Shown one piece after another: positions 33,471 through 42,592 of a stretch of DNA of 64,000 nt. Every line of letters starts with the position of its first letter. The stretch's first letter is position 1. The DNA is from Asparagopsis taxiformis. Its lineage: Eukaryota; Rhodophyta; Florideophyceae; Bonnemaisoniales; Bonnemaisoniaceae. Position numbers and translations under genes: made by a program. The notes beneath the pieces were generated by a model. That model was not told the origin of the DNA and ran no database searches. It saw nothing but the letters and a program-made list of their open reading frames with translations. The DNA is taken from assembly GCA_030407315.1 (NCBI GenBank), contig JALQPE010002210.1:1-64000 (forward strand). The letters are read 5' to 3'.

Positions 33471-36400
33471 TTATTCTTCTTCATTATCATCTGTGAATTG
33501 GTAATCAGTGTTGGTGTAGAAGCGGTTGAGATAGAAACGGTGGTCCGACCAGTGCATTTGTTTCGTAAATGGCTTGACTGGAAAGTTACTTCGTACGATG
33601 TGCACGGTGCCAGATATAGTAGATGCAGGAATGAGGTCAAACCAAGGACCACCTGCACTGTGGGATGCAGTGTCATTGCTGTCAACGGATCCGTTGTCCG
33701 GGTCCCATGTGGACCACTTTAAACAAATGCACCCAAGTGATTTTTCCACAGCGGTTTTTGGGGCAAAGCAGGTCATATACTGAACGAAAGCGAGTTCTAC
33801 AGGTTGAAACAGGTTTGGAGACTGCAGGCGTACCAGTGCCAGGACGCGCCCTACCCATATGGTTCTGTAGTCATCGGCAGTTCCGGAGATGACGACAAAG
33901 GAGTACTGCGATCTCTTTGCGGGGCCGAACGATGAAGTTGCAAAGACGCGCTGCTGCTTGTGCCTCGACACGTTTGTGGGGCGAAGCATGCCACTGTGCG
34001 GGTCAAAGTCGTCGGCATCTGGGACGTACCCTCCCATGACGTAGGCGGACTTTACCACGGTGACGGAAATGTCCATGTCATGTATTGGAGGGCCTTCTGC
34101 CGTGGCGCGCAGTCTAGCGAGGGTGAGGAACGCTTGTGCAGCTGTGTCACCGAGTTGCTGGAATAGCGTTATGGTGCCAGACGGGAACGAGGAGTTGTGC
34201 AGCGGCAAAAGAGTGGCAGGATCGGGCTGTCCGTCGATATCTGCAACGAGGAGGGTTGCATCGGGCAGCAGGGAGGCAAAGTCGTGCAGTGCAACGGTGA
34301 ATCCGTCGCGAACGAGTACTGCACCGTCTGTGGGCGATATCATGCGTGCGTTTCCCAATGTGTTCGATGGGGTATGACCAGTTGGAGTGGCCAAGGAGAA
34401 TTCCATGTGGCGAATAGTCTCTTCCATGGCTGTGGAGCGCCTTCGAGAGGTTTTCCTATAACTCTGTTTGAACAGAAGATGCGAGTGTTCGTAGGGGCCT
34501 GCATCAATGTGTTCCAGGGCGCCATATCTCTGCAAGTCACCGGGAAGATGGTCTAGAAGATGGAACTTGAAAGTTTTGAGACCTGTGGTGTGGAATGGGC
34601 CGAGGGTGGAGAGCATTGATTGTTTGAAATAGGAAATGGAGTTCTGGAGGCTTTCTAGTTCGGCGGCAGTCCAGTGCTTGATGCGACCGCGTTTCATGAC
34701 CCATGCGACGAGGTCAGAGTATTGCGTGCAGATGGAAGTGAGGGGGGCTGTATCTACTTCGTCACAGCATGTGTCAATGAATGCTGCGATGAAAGGGAAC
34801 ACCATGTCGACATGGTGATAGTCTTTGGCTGCGAGCATGCCGCGTATGCCGTCCTCCGTGAAGAGGCCGTTCAAATTGGTGCCCTTCTCACCCTTGGAGA
34901 AGTCGACATGAAGACCGGTGATGTAGTAGTCGCGTTCGATAGCGGACAGAATGCTGTTTGAGCCGGCGAGGATGGATTTTTTCACCTTCTTGAAGGTGCG
35001 AGGTGTCCCGGAATGGGAGGCAGTGGTGGTGAGGTCTGGGGAGCTGAGGCGGTGGACAATGCACTGTTTGATGAGCTTTGAGATGCCGAGGTGGAGATTG
35101 TGCAGAGGCTCGAAGGAGAAAATGTTGTAGGGGTCTAGGGGACTGTTGGTGGGTAAAAGAGCGGTCGATTCGAGGACAGAGTGTTGTTCGAGGAGGGAGA
35201 GAGCTTCGAGCGGAGCAGTTGTATGCTCCTGAGCGCTCTCTTGGCGTGCAGAGCGTGTATCATCGAGGGAGCGGGGCTGGTGTGGCGCGCTGGATTCAAG
35301 TTGAGTGGCGGGGATGTAGCAGCGGTGGCAGGGATGTGTGGTGGTAGTGCTGTTGCGAGTGCATGACAGCTCTTTGGCCTCTGGAAAGTCGCAGCAATAA
35401 TTGGCTAGGATGGGAAAGCATTGGCGGGCAGTTGCAGTGGAGTCTGTGCAGGGGAACCCGGAAGAGAACGCGGTGGATAGGGACGAAAACACTTTTTCGA
35501 GTGCTTTATGAAGAATATCAATTTTGCGAGCGCGACTAGCAGAACTAGAGGTTGTCGGCATTTCATCACCGAACAAGGCGTTGGACGAAGGGTTAACAAT
35601 GTACGGAAGATACCCGACGATGGTGAGGCCGGTACGGATGCAGTGGCGACGGAGGGGGGCGGAGAAGTTGAGCAGTGTGACGTGTATGGGGTATGCGACG
35701 ATTGCGGAGCTCTTGAGGCTTGTGCTGCTCTTGTCGGAGTACACTTGGAGGAGGCCGGCAAAGGAGGAAGCGGTGGGATCATTTTCCTCTGCCCATACGA
35801 CCTGTGGATCTTCCGAGAGCTGCACGCGCTGTCTAGTAACCTGGTGCAGCGTTTTCGCGAATTCTGTGTGTAGGGGATGAGAAAATATTGCGGTGCCGTC
35901 TGGGGCGGTCTGTGGGGAGGGGTGGAAGAGAGTATTTTGGTCGTTAGCCAGTGCTAACTGCCTGCGGAGCATGTCGACTGGGTCGCGGAGGTACAGCTGT
36001 GCCGAGTACTTACCAGTTTTGTCTGGAATGATGTGGCTCTTGTAACCTTCGGTGCGGAAATGTGTTTCGACCATGGAAGCGGTAACGTGGCGACATTCTT
36101 CTACGGTGCGAACGGCGCTGTTGAACTTTTCTAGGGAGAATGCGGGGTCTTGTAGGATGGTGATGACTTCGCTCACGCGGCCAGCGCCGGCCTTGTACTC
36201 GAGGGTTGTGAGACTGGCGGCGAGGGATTGCACGAGGAGGTCTGCGCGGGAGGGGGTTGAGGTTGGTGGCAGTGAAGCGTCACAGGGTGAGTCGCTGGAG
36301 GAAGCACGACCAGATTCTGGGTCTGGGGAGCTGGGTTGCGGGGAATCATGGTCGCCGTTTCGAGCAGGCTCATGGGTGACGGCAGGGACACGAGCGTTGT

Positions 36401-36509
36401 TGAAATGTTGGGGAGAGGGGTTGAAACGGTAGCGACACGTTCGCTCATGCAGCGCGAGCGCATAAGCATCTACGCAGTAGTAGAAGCACCCTTCATACTT
36501 GCATTCCAT
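33471..36509 (-). CDS. Plavaka-like (CMC superfamily) transposase
   Basis: The intact 1,012-residue frame starts at ATG 36,507-36,509. A C2HC zinc finger opens the protein (C3, C8, H21, C25). The family signature VYSDKSS lies at 256-262 (D259 is a candidate catalytic Asp), followed by AYPIHVTLLNFS and TIVGYLP. A CHRCYIP knuckle, PLHNLHLGISKL and, further on, FKFHLLDHLPGDLQRYGALEH then GPYEHSHLLFKQ follow in the order seen in fungal Plavaka transposases; the Glu of PYEHSH is a candidate third catalytic residue. An AATAAA overlaps the stop. The upstream region enters the left arm of the large inverted repeat about 80 bp before the ATG, which could carry its promoter. Integrity suggests recent activity. 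Confidence 0.82.
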   Translation of the reverse strand: MECKYEGCFYYCVDAYALALHERTCRYRFNPSPQHFNNARVPAVTHEPARNGDHDSPQPSSPDPESGRASSSDSPCDASLPPTSTPSRADLLVQSLAASLTTLEYKAGAGRVSEVITILQDPAFSLEKFNSAVRTVEECRHVTASMVETHFRTEGYKSHIIPDKTGKYSAQLYLRDPVDMLRRQLALANDQNTLFHPSPQTAPDGTAIFSHPLHTEFAKTLHQVTRQRVQLSEDPQVVWAEENDPTASSFAGLLQVYSDKSSTSLKSSAIVAYPIHVTLLNFSAPLRRHCIRTGLTIVGYLPYIVNPSSNALFGDEMPTTSSSASRARKIDILHKALEKVFSSLSTAFSSGFPCTDSTATARQCFPILANYCCDFPEAKELSCTRNSTTTTHPCHRCYIPATQLESSAPHQPRSLDDTRSARQESAQEHTTAPLEALSLLEQHSVLESTALLPTNSPLDPYNIFSFEPLHNLHLGISKLIKQCIVHRLSSPDLTTTASHSGTPRTFKKVKKSILAGSNSILSAIERDYYITGLHVDFSKGEKGTNLNGLFTEDGIRGMLAAKDYHHVDMVFPFIAAFIDTCCDEVDTAPLTSICTQYSDLVAWVMKRGRIKHWTAAELESLQNSISYFKQSMLSTLGPFHTTGLKTFKFHLLDHLPGDLQRYGALEHIDAGPYEHSHLLFKQSYRKTSRRRSTAMEETIRHMEFSLATPTGHTPSNTLGNARMISPTDGAVLVRDGFTVALHDFASLLPDATLLVADIDGQPDPATLLPLHNSSFPSGTITLFQQLGDTAAQAFLTLARLRATAEGPPIHDMDISVTVVKSAYVMGGYVPDADDFDPHSGMLRPTNVSRHKQQRVFATSSFGPAKRSQYSFVVISGTADDYRTIWVGRVLALVRLQSPNLFQPVELAFVQYMTCFAPKTAVEKSLGCICLKWSTWDPDNGSVDSNDTASHSAGGPWFDLIPASTISGTVHIVRSNFPVKPFTKQMHWSDHRFYLNRFYTNTDYQFTDDNEEE

Positions 36510-36959
36510 GTCGAGTTTTGACGCAAAAGGGAGGATTGCGAGCTGAACAGGGGAGACTGTGCCGTCCAGATGCGACCAATTTTATTTTTGTGGTGCTTTC
36601 GAGACTTGGAATGTAACGTGTTCGTAGTTTTTTGGGTAGTAGTTTTGTGCTCACTCCAGCTGACATCCCAACGGTGGAATTTAACCGAGAGTTCAATCAT
36701 TTCCAACTGTTACATCACATTGCGTGCTGGCAACGTGTGCATGGAAGGACGAACGACTGCCCTGGGAGATGAATTTTCAATTAATTCATTTGTAATAATA
36801 AACTTTTTTATTTCCAAACTTCGTGGAATCTGAATGTGCTTTACAGCGGATATGCCACAGATCATGTAAGGAAAGCAAATGGATTCTCATATATATGATT
36901 ATATGTTTATATTCGTTGTTCTCGATCCGGATCTCTTTGTTCGGGGAATCAGAGACCAT

Positions 36960-37083
36960 GGCTTGGGCCATACTCAATCTCACTGCCGGCGATGATTTCG
37001 AGTATGCACAGCAAGACTTAAGCGGACGCAGAAAGCTGTCCGGTCGACGCCGCAGGCTCCACTCCGCCCTCATCACCGACTGA
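36960..37083 (+). CDS. Short conserved ORF of the arm terminus
   Basis: ATG at 36,958-36,960 opens MAWAILNLTAGDD, then FEYAQQDLS, and the frame ends at TGA 37,081-37,083. The inverted arm near 49,940-50,020 encodes the closely similar MAWAIINLNTGDD and MEYAQQDLS but stops directly after it. Conservation in both arms suggests a first exon or leader peptide of an element gene reading inward. In the right arm a possible donor (cag|gttaac) follows. Confidence 0.4.
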
Positions 37084-37106
37084 TCTTCTTTGACCGACTT
37101 TGCTTT

Positions 37107-37144
37107 GTACGTGCGCGAATCTTGATCAAGATTCGCGCACGTAC
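37107..37144. repeat. 38-bp perfect palindrome in left arm
   Basis: Arms of 19 bases (gtacgtgcgcgaatcttga and complement) meet without a loop. The right arm lacks this sequence at the corresponding place, so it arose or was lost after the arms diverged. Confidence 0.85.
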
Positions 37145-37259
37145 CTTCGTTCCATCCTCTACCCTCGAGGGTATGCGTTGAGGGAAGCGTGGGTTTTGAG
37201 TCTGACTATTTCCGTTGATGCGATATTTTTCATGGGAAGCCTGTTGACTGATGGTGTGT

Positions 37260-38110
37260 ATTGAGCGGAGGATGGAAGAGAGGTACGTGAAGTTTTGAAA
37301 GTATGCTGTGAGGGAAGGTTGATTTTGAGTCTGACTGTTGTGGTTGATTCCGATGTTGTGTAGATGATGCAGGAATGTTGATGACGGAAGGTAAGTTTCA
37401 TTGAGTGCCAAGATGTGCTTTGCGAAGATATGGACTGCTGACTATGATTATTGTTAATTGCAAGGTTTTTGGATCATGGTTTGTATTGTGTGTAGGATGG
37501 ATGAGAGGTACATTTGCGAGTTCTCAGGGTATGTAGCGAGGGAAACGTTGGTTTTCAATCTGACTGTTGCGATTGAATCCGATGTTGCGTAGGTGATGGA
37601 GGAATAGTGATGACGGAAGGTAAGTCACATTGGGCGCCCAGACCGGTTGTGCGAAGATGCGGAATGCTGACTACTTTTCTTGGCTACACGATTACGTGAT
37701 TTATGGTTTTTATTGTGTGCAGGATGGAACAGGTAAAGTAAGTGTGCGAGTTTTGAAAGTAAGCAGCGAGGGAAGGTTGGTTTTGAGTCTGACTATTTCC
37801 GTTGATGCGATATTTTTCATTGGAAGCCTATTGAGTCATGGTGTGTATTGTGTGGAGCGAAGGTAAGTGTGCGAGTTTTGAAAGTATGCTGTGATGGAAG
37901 GTTGGTTTTGAGTCTGACTGTTGTGGTTGATTCCGATGTTGTGTAGATGATGCAGGAATGTTGATGACAGAAGGTAAGTTTTACTGAGCACCAAGACTTG
38001 TTTTGCGAAGATATGGACTGCTGACTTTGATTATTCATTGCAATGTTTTTGGATCATGGTTTGTATTTTGTGTAGGATGGATGATTCAGTCATCCTCTCG
38101 GAGAGGTAAG
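37260..38110 (+). repeat. Intron-like tandem units with micro-exon-like segments, left arm
   Basis: Segments of fixed length lie between AG and GTAAGT/GTACNT. They are 18 nt at 37,373-37,390, 12 nt at 37,496-37,507, 18 nt at 37,602-37,619, 15 nt at 37,723-37,737, 18 nt at 37,956-37,973 and 30 nt at 38,076-38,105. The intervening stretches of about 94-105 nt each have a ctgac branch-point-like block (for example 37,331, 37,438 and 37,560) and a tgtgtgcag or tgtgtag end. The usual segments are GATGGATGAGAG and GAATGTTGATGACGGAAG. All lengths are multiples of three, and one joint frame stays open. No long ORF exists here. Confidence 0.6.
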
Positions 38111-38559
38111 TAAGGGAGTTTCTAGGATATCTGTCGTGGTAAGCGTTGCTTTTGAGTCTGACTGTTGTGGTTGATTCTGATGTTGTGTATGTGATGCAGG
38201 AGTGGTGAAGCAGGAACGGCAGGACTGAAGGAGAGTGAAGAAGGGATGTAGGAAGATGGGGAATGAAGCTGTGAGGTGTTTCTGGTATGTGTATATTTTG
38301 GGGCATACGATAGAAGTGAGAGTGCGTTTCAAGTGGTGTAAGATTTTGCTGACCATGTTCGTGTTTGATGTCTTGATGATTTAATGGGCTGGGGTGGTGT
38401 CGAGGAAAGCGGGGATGGTATTGGGAAGGAGCGTATTTTTTGTAATCTAGGTCGTGAGGGTTCTTGCAGTATGTGCGGATGGTGGTGCATGGCGTTCGGA
38501 TGGTAGGGAGAACGCGATAGTGAGGGAGATGGGTGATCGACGATATGCTGACAGGTATT

Positions 38560-38665
38560 TTGTATTCTGGCTGGATACGTATTTCCTATTCTAACCGGGT
38601 ATTTATTTCCTATTCTAACCGGGTATTTATTTCCTATTCTGACCAGATATGTATTCCCTATTCTA
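38560..38665 (+). repeat. 24-bp tandem repeat, left arm
   Basis: About four copies of a gggtatttatttcctattct type unit. The inverted counterpart at 47,300-47,480 has about seven copies, of the aaatacgtatccagccag type. Confidence 0.85.
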
Positions 38666-38788
38666 GAGAGACGTATTGTATACGAGCAGTTTCCTAAATG
38701 AGAGAATAAAATACGGTCCGATATGGGCCCTGAATTTACCATCCGCTGTAATTTCTTCCCTCCCGGTTTTCGCTGATATATTGTATAC

Positions 38789-39180
38789 TGGATGTCGGGT
38801 CCTAGTATTCCGCCATATGTACTAGAGAAAGTGGATGTCGGGTCCTAGTATTCCGCCATATGTACTAGAGAAAGTGGATGTCGGGTCCTAGTATTCCGCC
38901 ATATGTACTAGAGAAAGTGGATGTCGGGTCCTAGTATTCCGCCATATGTACTAGAGAAAGTGGATGTCGGGTCCTAGTATTCCGCCATATGTACTAGAGA
39001 AAGTGGATGTCGGGTCCTAGTATTCCGCCATATGTACTAGAGAAAGTGGATGTCGGGTCCTAGTATTCCGCCAAACGTACTAGAGAAAGTGGATGTCGGG
39101 TCCTAGTATTCCGCCATATGTACTAGAGAAAGTGGATGTCGGGCCCTAGTATTCCGCCATATGTACTAGAGAAAGTGGAC
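38789..39180 (+). repeat. 43-bp tandem repeat, nine units
   Basis: Unit starts gatgtcgggtcc recur every 43 bases from 38,791. Within each, cctagta and tactagag can pair around a ttccgccatatg loop. Units are almost identical except one with ccaaacg in place of ccatatg. The inner end runs into the ggacgcggacgt block at the arm border. Confidence 0.95.
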
Positions 39181-39306
39181 GTCCGCATCCAAAAAATTTT
39201 TATTTTTTTTGGACGCGGACGTTCATTTGTTCTAGTAAATCTCGGGGCCGACTAGGACCCGTACTAGAGAGACTGGACGTCCGCGTCCACTTCCGAAAAC
39301 ACAGAC

Positions 39307-39724
39307 GTTTCATGTTCATTCGAATGGACATGATCGCATTTGTAATAGCGTTAGAGTTGACAGATGTAGACATCTGAGACATTGCAATTTGTTCAATGCA
39401 TGCCTTAATATGAGCTTCGGATAAGTATCGCATATCCACTCCTGGTGCAATGTTGTCAAAGAATCCAAATTCGTACATGGATGACAGCACTGTTGGGTCT
39501 ATTGAGACTCTATAAGAGGCTGGTTTGACGTTATTTCCGTCACTGTTATTCTGTGACATCTTCATTTCATAACGATTTCTGTCACGAAGAAATTTCACTG
39601 CTTCGGCTGGATCCACCGAATCCAATATTGGGTGTGCAATAGTTTCGAAGATAGCGGGTGGGCATGTTTTGCTCCTCCCGTTTGAGCTTGAGTTGTTTCC
39701 TGACGTACTTCCATGATAATCCAT
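39307..39724 (-). pseudogene. gag-like retrotransposon fragment
   Basis: From an ATG at 39,722-39,724 the minus strand encodes about 139 residues before entering the inverted-repeat arm. It has an HPILDSVDPAEAVKFLRDR segment resembling the N-terminal part of gag proteins of some LTR retrotransposons. The following residues to the border are serine- and asparagine-rich, then AHIKACIEQIA. The rest is missing, cut at the arm edge. Assignment to gag is tentative; the truncation is clear. Confidence 0.35.
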
Positions 39725-40320
39725 GATGGCTCACACTTGATTCCTTTCAATCTTCCAACAAATCTTTTCACGGCCGTGGTTCCTAACAGTTGCTCACTTC
39801 AGAAGCAAATGTGCGTTCAGATATATATCTGTAGCAGAACTTTGGTAAAAGACTCGGGAAATGAAAGCCGGAGACTGGTGCAAGTTCTCACGATGCAGAT
39901 TAGGATCCGCGCTGGTTAGGACCAGAGTTTATTTTGTAGACAAGCCTATGGGCTGTTCCACTGTTCTTGTGTTGACGCTTATCACGCGCCCGCTTCTATA
40001 GATCGATGCGTATCGATGATTATGATCAGTCGATGTTGTTCCTCTGCTCTCTCCTCTTTCTGATTCTTCAGGAGAGATCTATCTTAAATGCTACTCTATG
40101 TTATTCATCTAAATGGTTGTGAACCACTCATTCACTGCTAGTGAATGTTACTACGCACATGTACGTTACATAGTAGCTTGAAGTTGAAATAATTTCACAT
40201 CTGATATTTTCATCAGCTTGTAGTTTCAGCTGCAAATGTCTACAGGCTGCAGACTGGTTAGGCAGAGCTGAATAGAAGTGGGCAGCGTGGATGGAATTGG
40301 TCGAGTGTGTTCTGTCGTTT
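39725..40320. other. Non-coding, nothing recognised
   Basis: Lies between the gag-like fragment and the palindrome in front of the Maf fragment. No gene or array was seen. Confidence 0.45.
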
Positions 40321-40321
40321 C

Positions 40322-40349
40322 ATGTTCGAGGATCATGATCCTCGAACAT
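40322..40349. repeat. 28-bp perfect palindrome
   Basis: Arms of 14 bases (atgttcgaggatca and complement) without a loop, 18 bases upstream of the Maf-like ATG. Confidence 0.9.
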
Positions 40350-40367
40350 CAGTACAAGTTTTCGGGC

Positions 40368-40577
40368 ATGAAAATCATTCTAGCCAGTCAGTCGCCGCGG
40401 CGTCGCCAAATTCTGACGCTGATGGGGCTACCATTCCAAGTGAAACCATCCAATTTCGAAGAAACGCTCGATAAATCGTCGTTCGCCTCGCCGACCGATT
40501 ATGTCATGGCAACAGCACACGGCAAAGCCGCTGCACAGCATGAGCAAAAATGGCTATTTTTCCAGCCCAGATTTTAG
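40368..40577 (+). pseudogene. Maf/ASMTL-like nucleotide pyrophosphatase, N-terminal fragment
   Basis: Maf proteins hydrolyse non-canonical nucleoside triphosphates. The ATG at 40,368 begins MKIILASQSPRRRQILTLMG, the family's SxSPRR start, followed by a VKPSNFEETLDKSSF segment typical of the ASMTL/Maf branch and TAHGKAAA. After about 60 residues the frame runs into a ctggtt/aaccag array and stops at 40,575-40,577. The catalytic Asp region and C-terminus are absent here and were not found beyond the array. It is a truncated host-gene capture inside the transposon. Confidence 0.75.
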
Positions 40578-40589
40578 TTCGTACAGTGG

Positions 40590-41285
40590 TGAAAAACCAG
40601 GCCACGTCGCTGGTTAAATCGATCCCCAACCTCTGGATAAGCGCCATCTAATATTTTAGTAAATTTGCTGGTGAAATTCCAGTGCTTGTACAGTACGGGT
40701 GGCCTGGTTGAAAACCAGTGGATTGGATGGTTTGGCCAGGGGGTACTGGTTTGCACCAGGCCACGGCGGTGTGTCGGACGGTGGTTATGATCCAGCGTAC
40801 TGTGCTGGTTAAATTTAGGAGGTGATATGGACGTAAACCAGCCAATGGAGTGGAATATACCAGTGGTGATGATGGAATATTACCAGAGGGTGCCAGCTGA
40901 GAGATGATGGATAAGTTCCAGAGGGTGCAGTGCAGCGTGACGCTGGTGTGCAACCAGTGGGCCCAGTGGATATATGTTTGCTAGCGAGTAGAAATAAACT
41001 AGAATTTGTAGTGGTAGAGTACAGTAGCAGGGCTGGTTTGCAACCAGTGTGTCTGGGCCAGTATGGGATGGTTTAAAACCAGAGGTATCGTCTAGTCCTA
41101 GTGATGGGTCATTCCAGCGAGTGCGGTAGTACAGAGAGTGTCGGGGCTGGTTGTAAACCAGTGGGCAGGCTGGTTCCAGGCACAGTGAGTGCTGGTTGAA
41201 AACCAGCACATCAGCTGGTTGAAACCAGCCTACCCACTGGTTTACAACCAGCCCCGACACTGGTTTGAAACAGTCGAAAGACTGG
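40590..41285. repeat. ctggtt/aaccag palindromic array
   Basis: Irregular copies of dyads such as ctggttgaaaaccag and ctggtttacaaccag are separated by about 20-50 bases. Best preserved near 41,140-41,260. It begins exactly where the Maf coding sequence ends. Confidence 0.85.
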
Positions 41286-41289
41286 GATA

Positions 41290-42590
41290 ATTCCATAGTC
41301 TGAAGTAGATTCTACCAATGTAAATGTAGGTTTTTTTCCATCATATTGTATGGATTTTTGTTGCAGTGTAATGGTTGCAAACCAGCAGTATAGGTGGATT
41401 GTAGTATTGATTTGACTGGTATAGTACCATCAAGAAGGGTGGTTGGAGGGCGGAAAGGAGTGGAAATCTACCAGGGGACGGGACGGAATGGATCGGGTGG
41501 GACGCTGGCATTCGGCGGGTGGGAGACGCCACTATTCCAATCATAGGATCTATAGGATGGAAAGGGTAGGACGGATAAGAATTGAAAATATGATAGATTG
41601 GTCATGTCGACCAGAATTGCGTCTTCTTCCTTGTAGGGAAGGAGACAGCAAGTTTATTTTCAAAGAACTCTGAATTAAACTATTGATAGTGCTACCATTA
41701 CTACTCTAGAGAACGGCTATCTGTGTACTACGAACTATGAAGAACTAATGCTTATTTCCTATTTCGGAGTAGAGTAGAGACAGAATGAAGTATGGAAATG
41801 ATCAATAGAGGAAAAGTTAGAAAATGAAATGAACCCATAGCAGTTGAAGAGAAGGTGAAAATACATACCGGAAGGGGGACGGAAGGGAGAATGAGAAGAA
41901 AGAACCGAAGTATGGGAGAGAGAAAGTCTGTTAGTATTTGTTGTATCGATAAGGACAGAGTAGAGAGAGAACTTACATGGGAAGGGAAATGGAATTGAGA
42001 AAGCAGAAGGGGATCCCATAGAATGCGAAGCACGTTATCACCCAGGTTTTCCGCTCTCTACTGAGAGGATAGTAGAGAGTGGAAAAACTGGGTGATAACG
42101 TGAGAGAGTGACGAGAAGAATGGAAAAGAGTGACGGTAGGCGCTTAAATATCCACAGAAGGTGGCCGTGGCGGTCAGAAACGACGCTTGGCATGACGCTT
42201 GGCGAAACTAAAGCGCGCACTTTTTCTATTTCAAAAAATGGCGGACAATTGTGCCGCAGAGCAGAAGAAGACGTCCAAGATGTTCACGAGACCTACAACG
42301 CGCCATGCGCCGTGTGTATTGTGGAAGAATAATTATGTTCAAAGAATAGCAATGATTTGAGGAGGAAGTCGATAGGATGCAGTGTGGAATAAATGTAAAG
42401 AGGGATGTACAACTAGTTGGTAGAAAGTATAAAAAGAGATTAGAGTGTAGGTACGTATAGGTTGAATGAGTCGTTACCAGTGAACAGAGCAGAAGAGACG
42501 TTCAGGTAAAGATTTGATGTCGTGTGAGGTGGGAAGAGTAGAAAAGGGGAGATAGATTGTTTATTGTATGGAGTAGTAGTAGTAGAAGAA
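41290..42590. other. Non-coding interior with one hairpin
   Basis: No gene was recognised. A hairpin at 42,031-42,102 has 30-base arms (cacgttatcacccagg...) with two mismatches and a 12-base loop. On the minus strand, 41,760-42,020 shows intron-like signals: a donor gtaagttctctc, tactaacag and pyrimidine-rich runs. These suggest untranslated, spliced sequence downstream of the broken transposase. Confidence 0.4.
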
Positions 42591-42592
42591 AG

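Noticed and set aside
33498..36521. Plus-strand ORFs of 60-174 codons opposite the Plavaka-like transposase
   Set aside because: Shadows of the 1,012-residue gene on the other strand, with no independent motifs.
38789..39180. CRISPR array
   Set aside because: Units are contiguous 43-bp repeats without unique spacers, and the window is eukaryotic.
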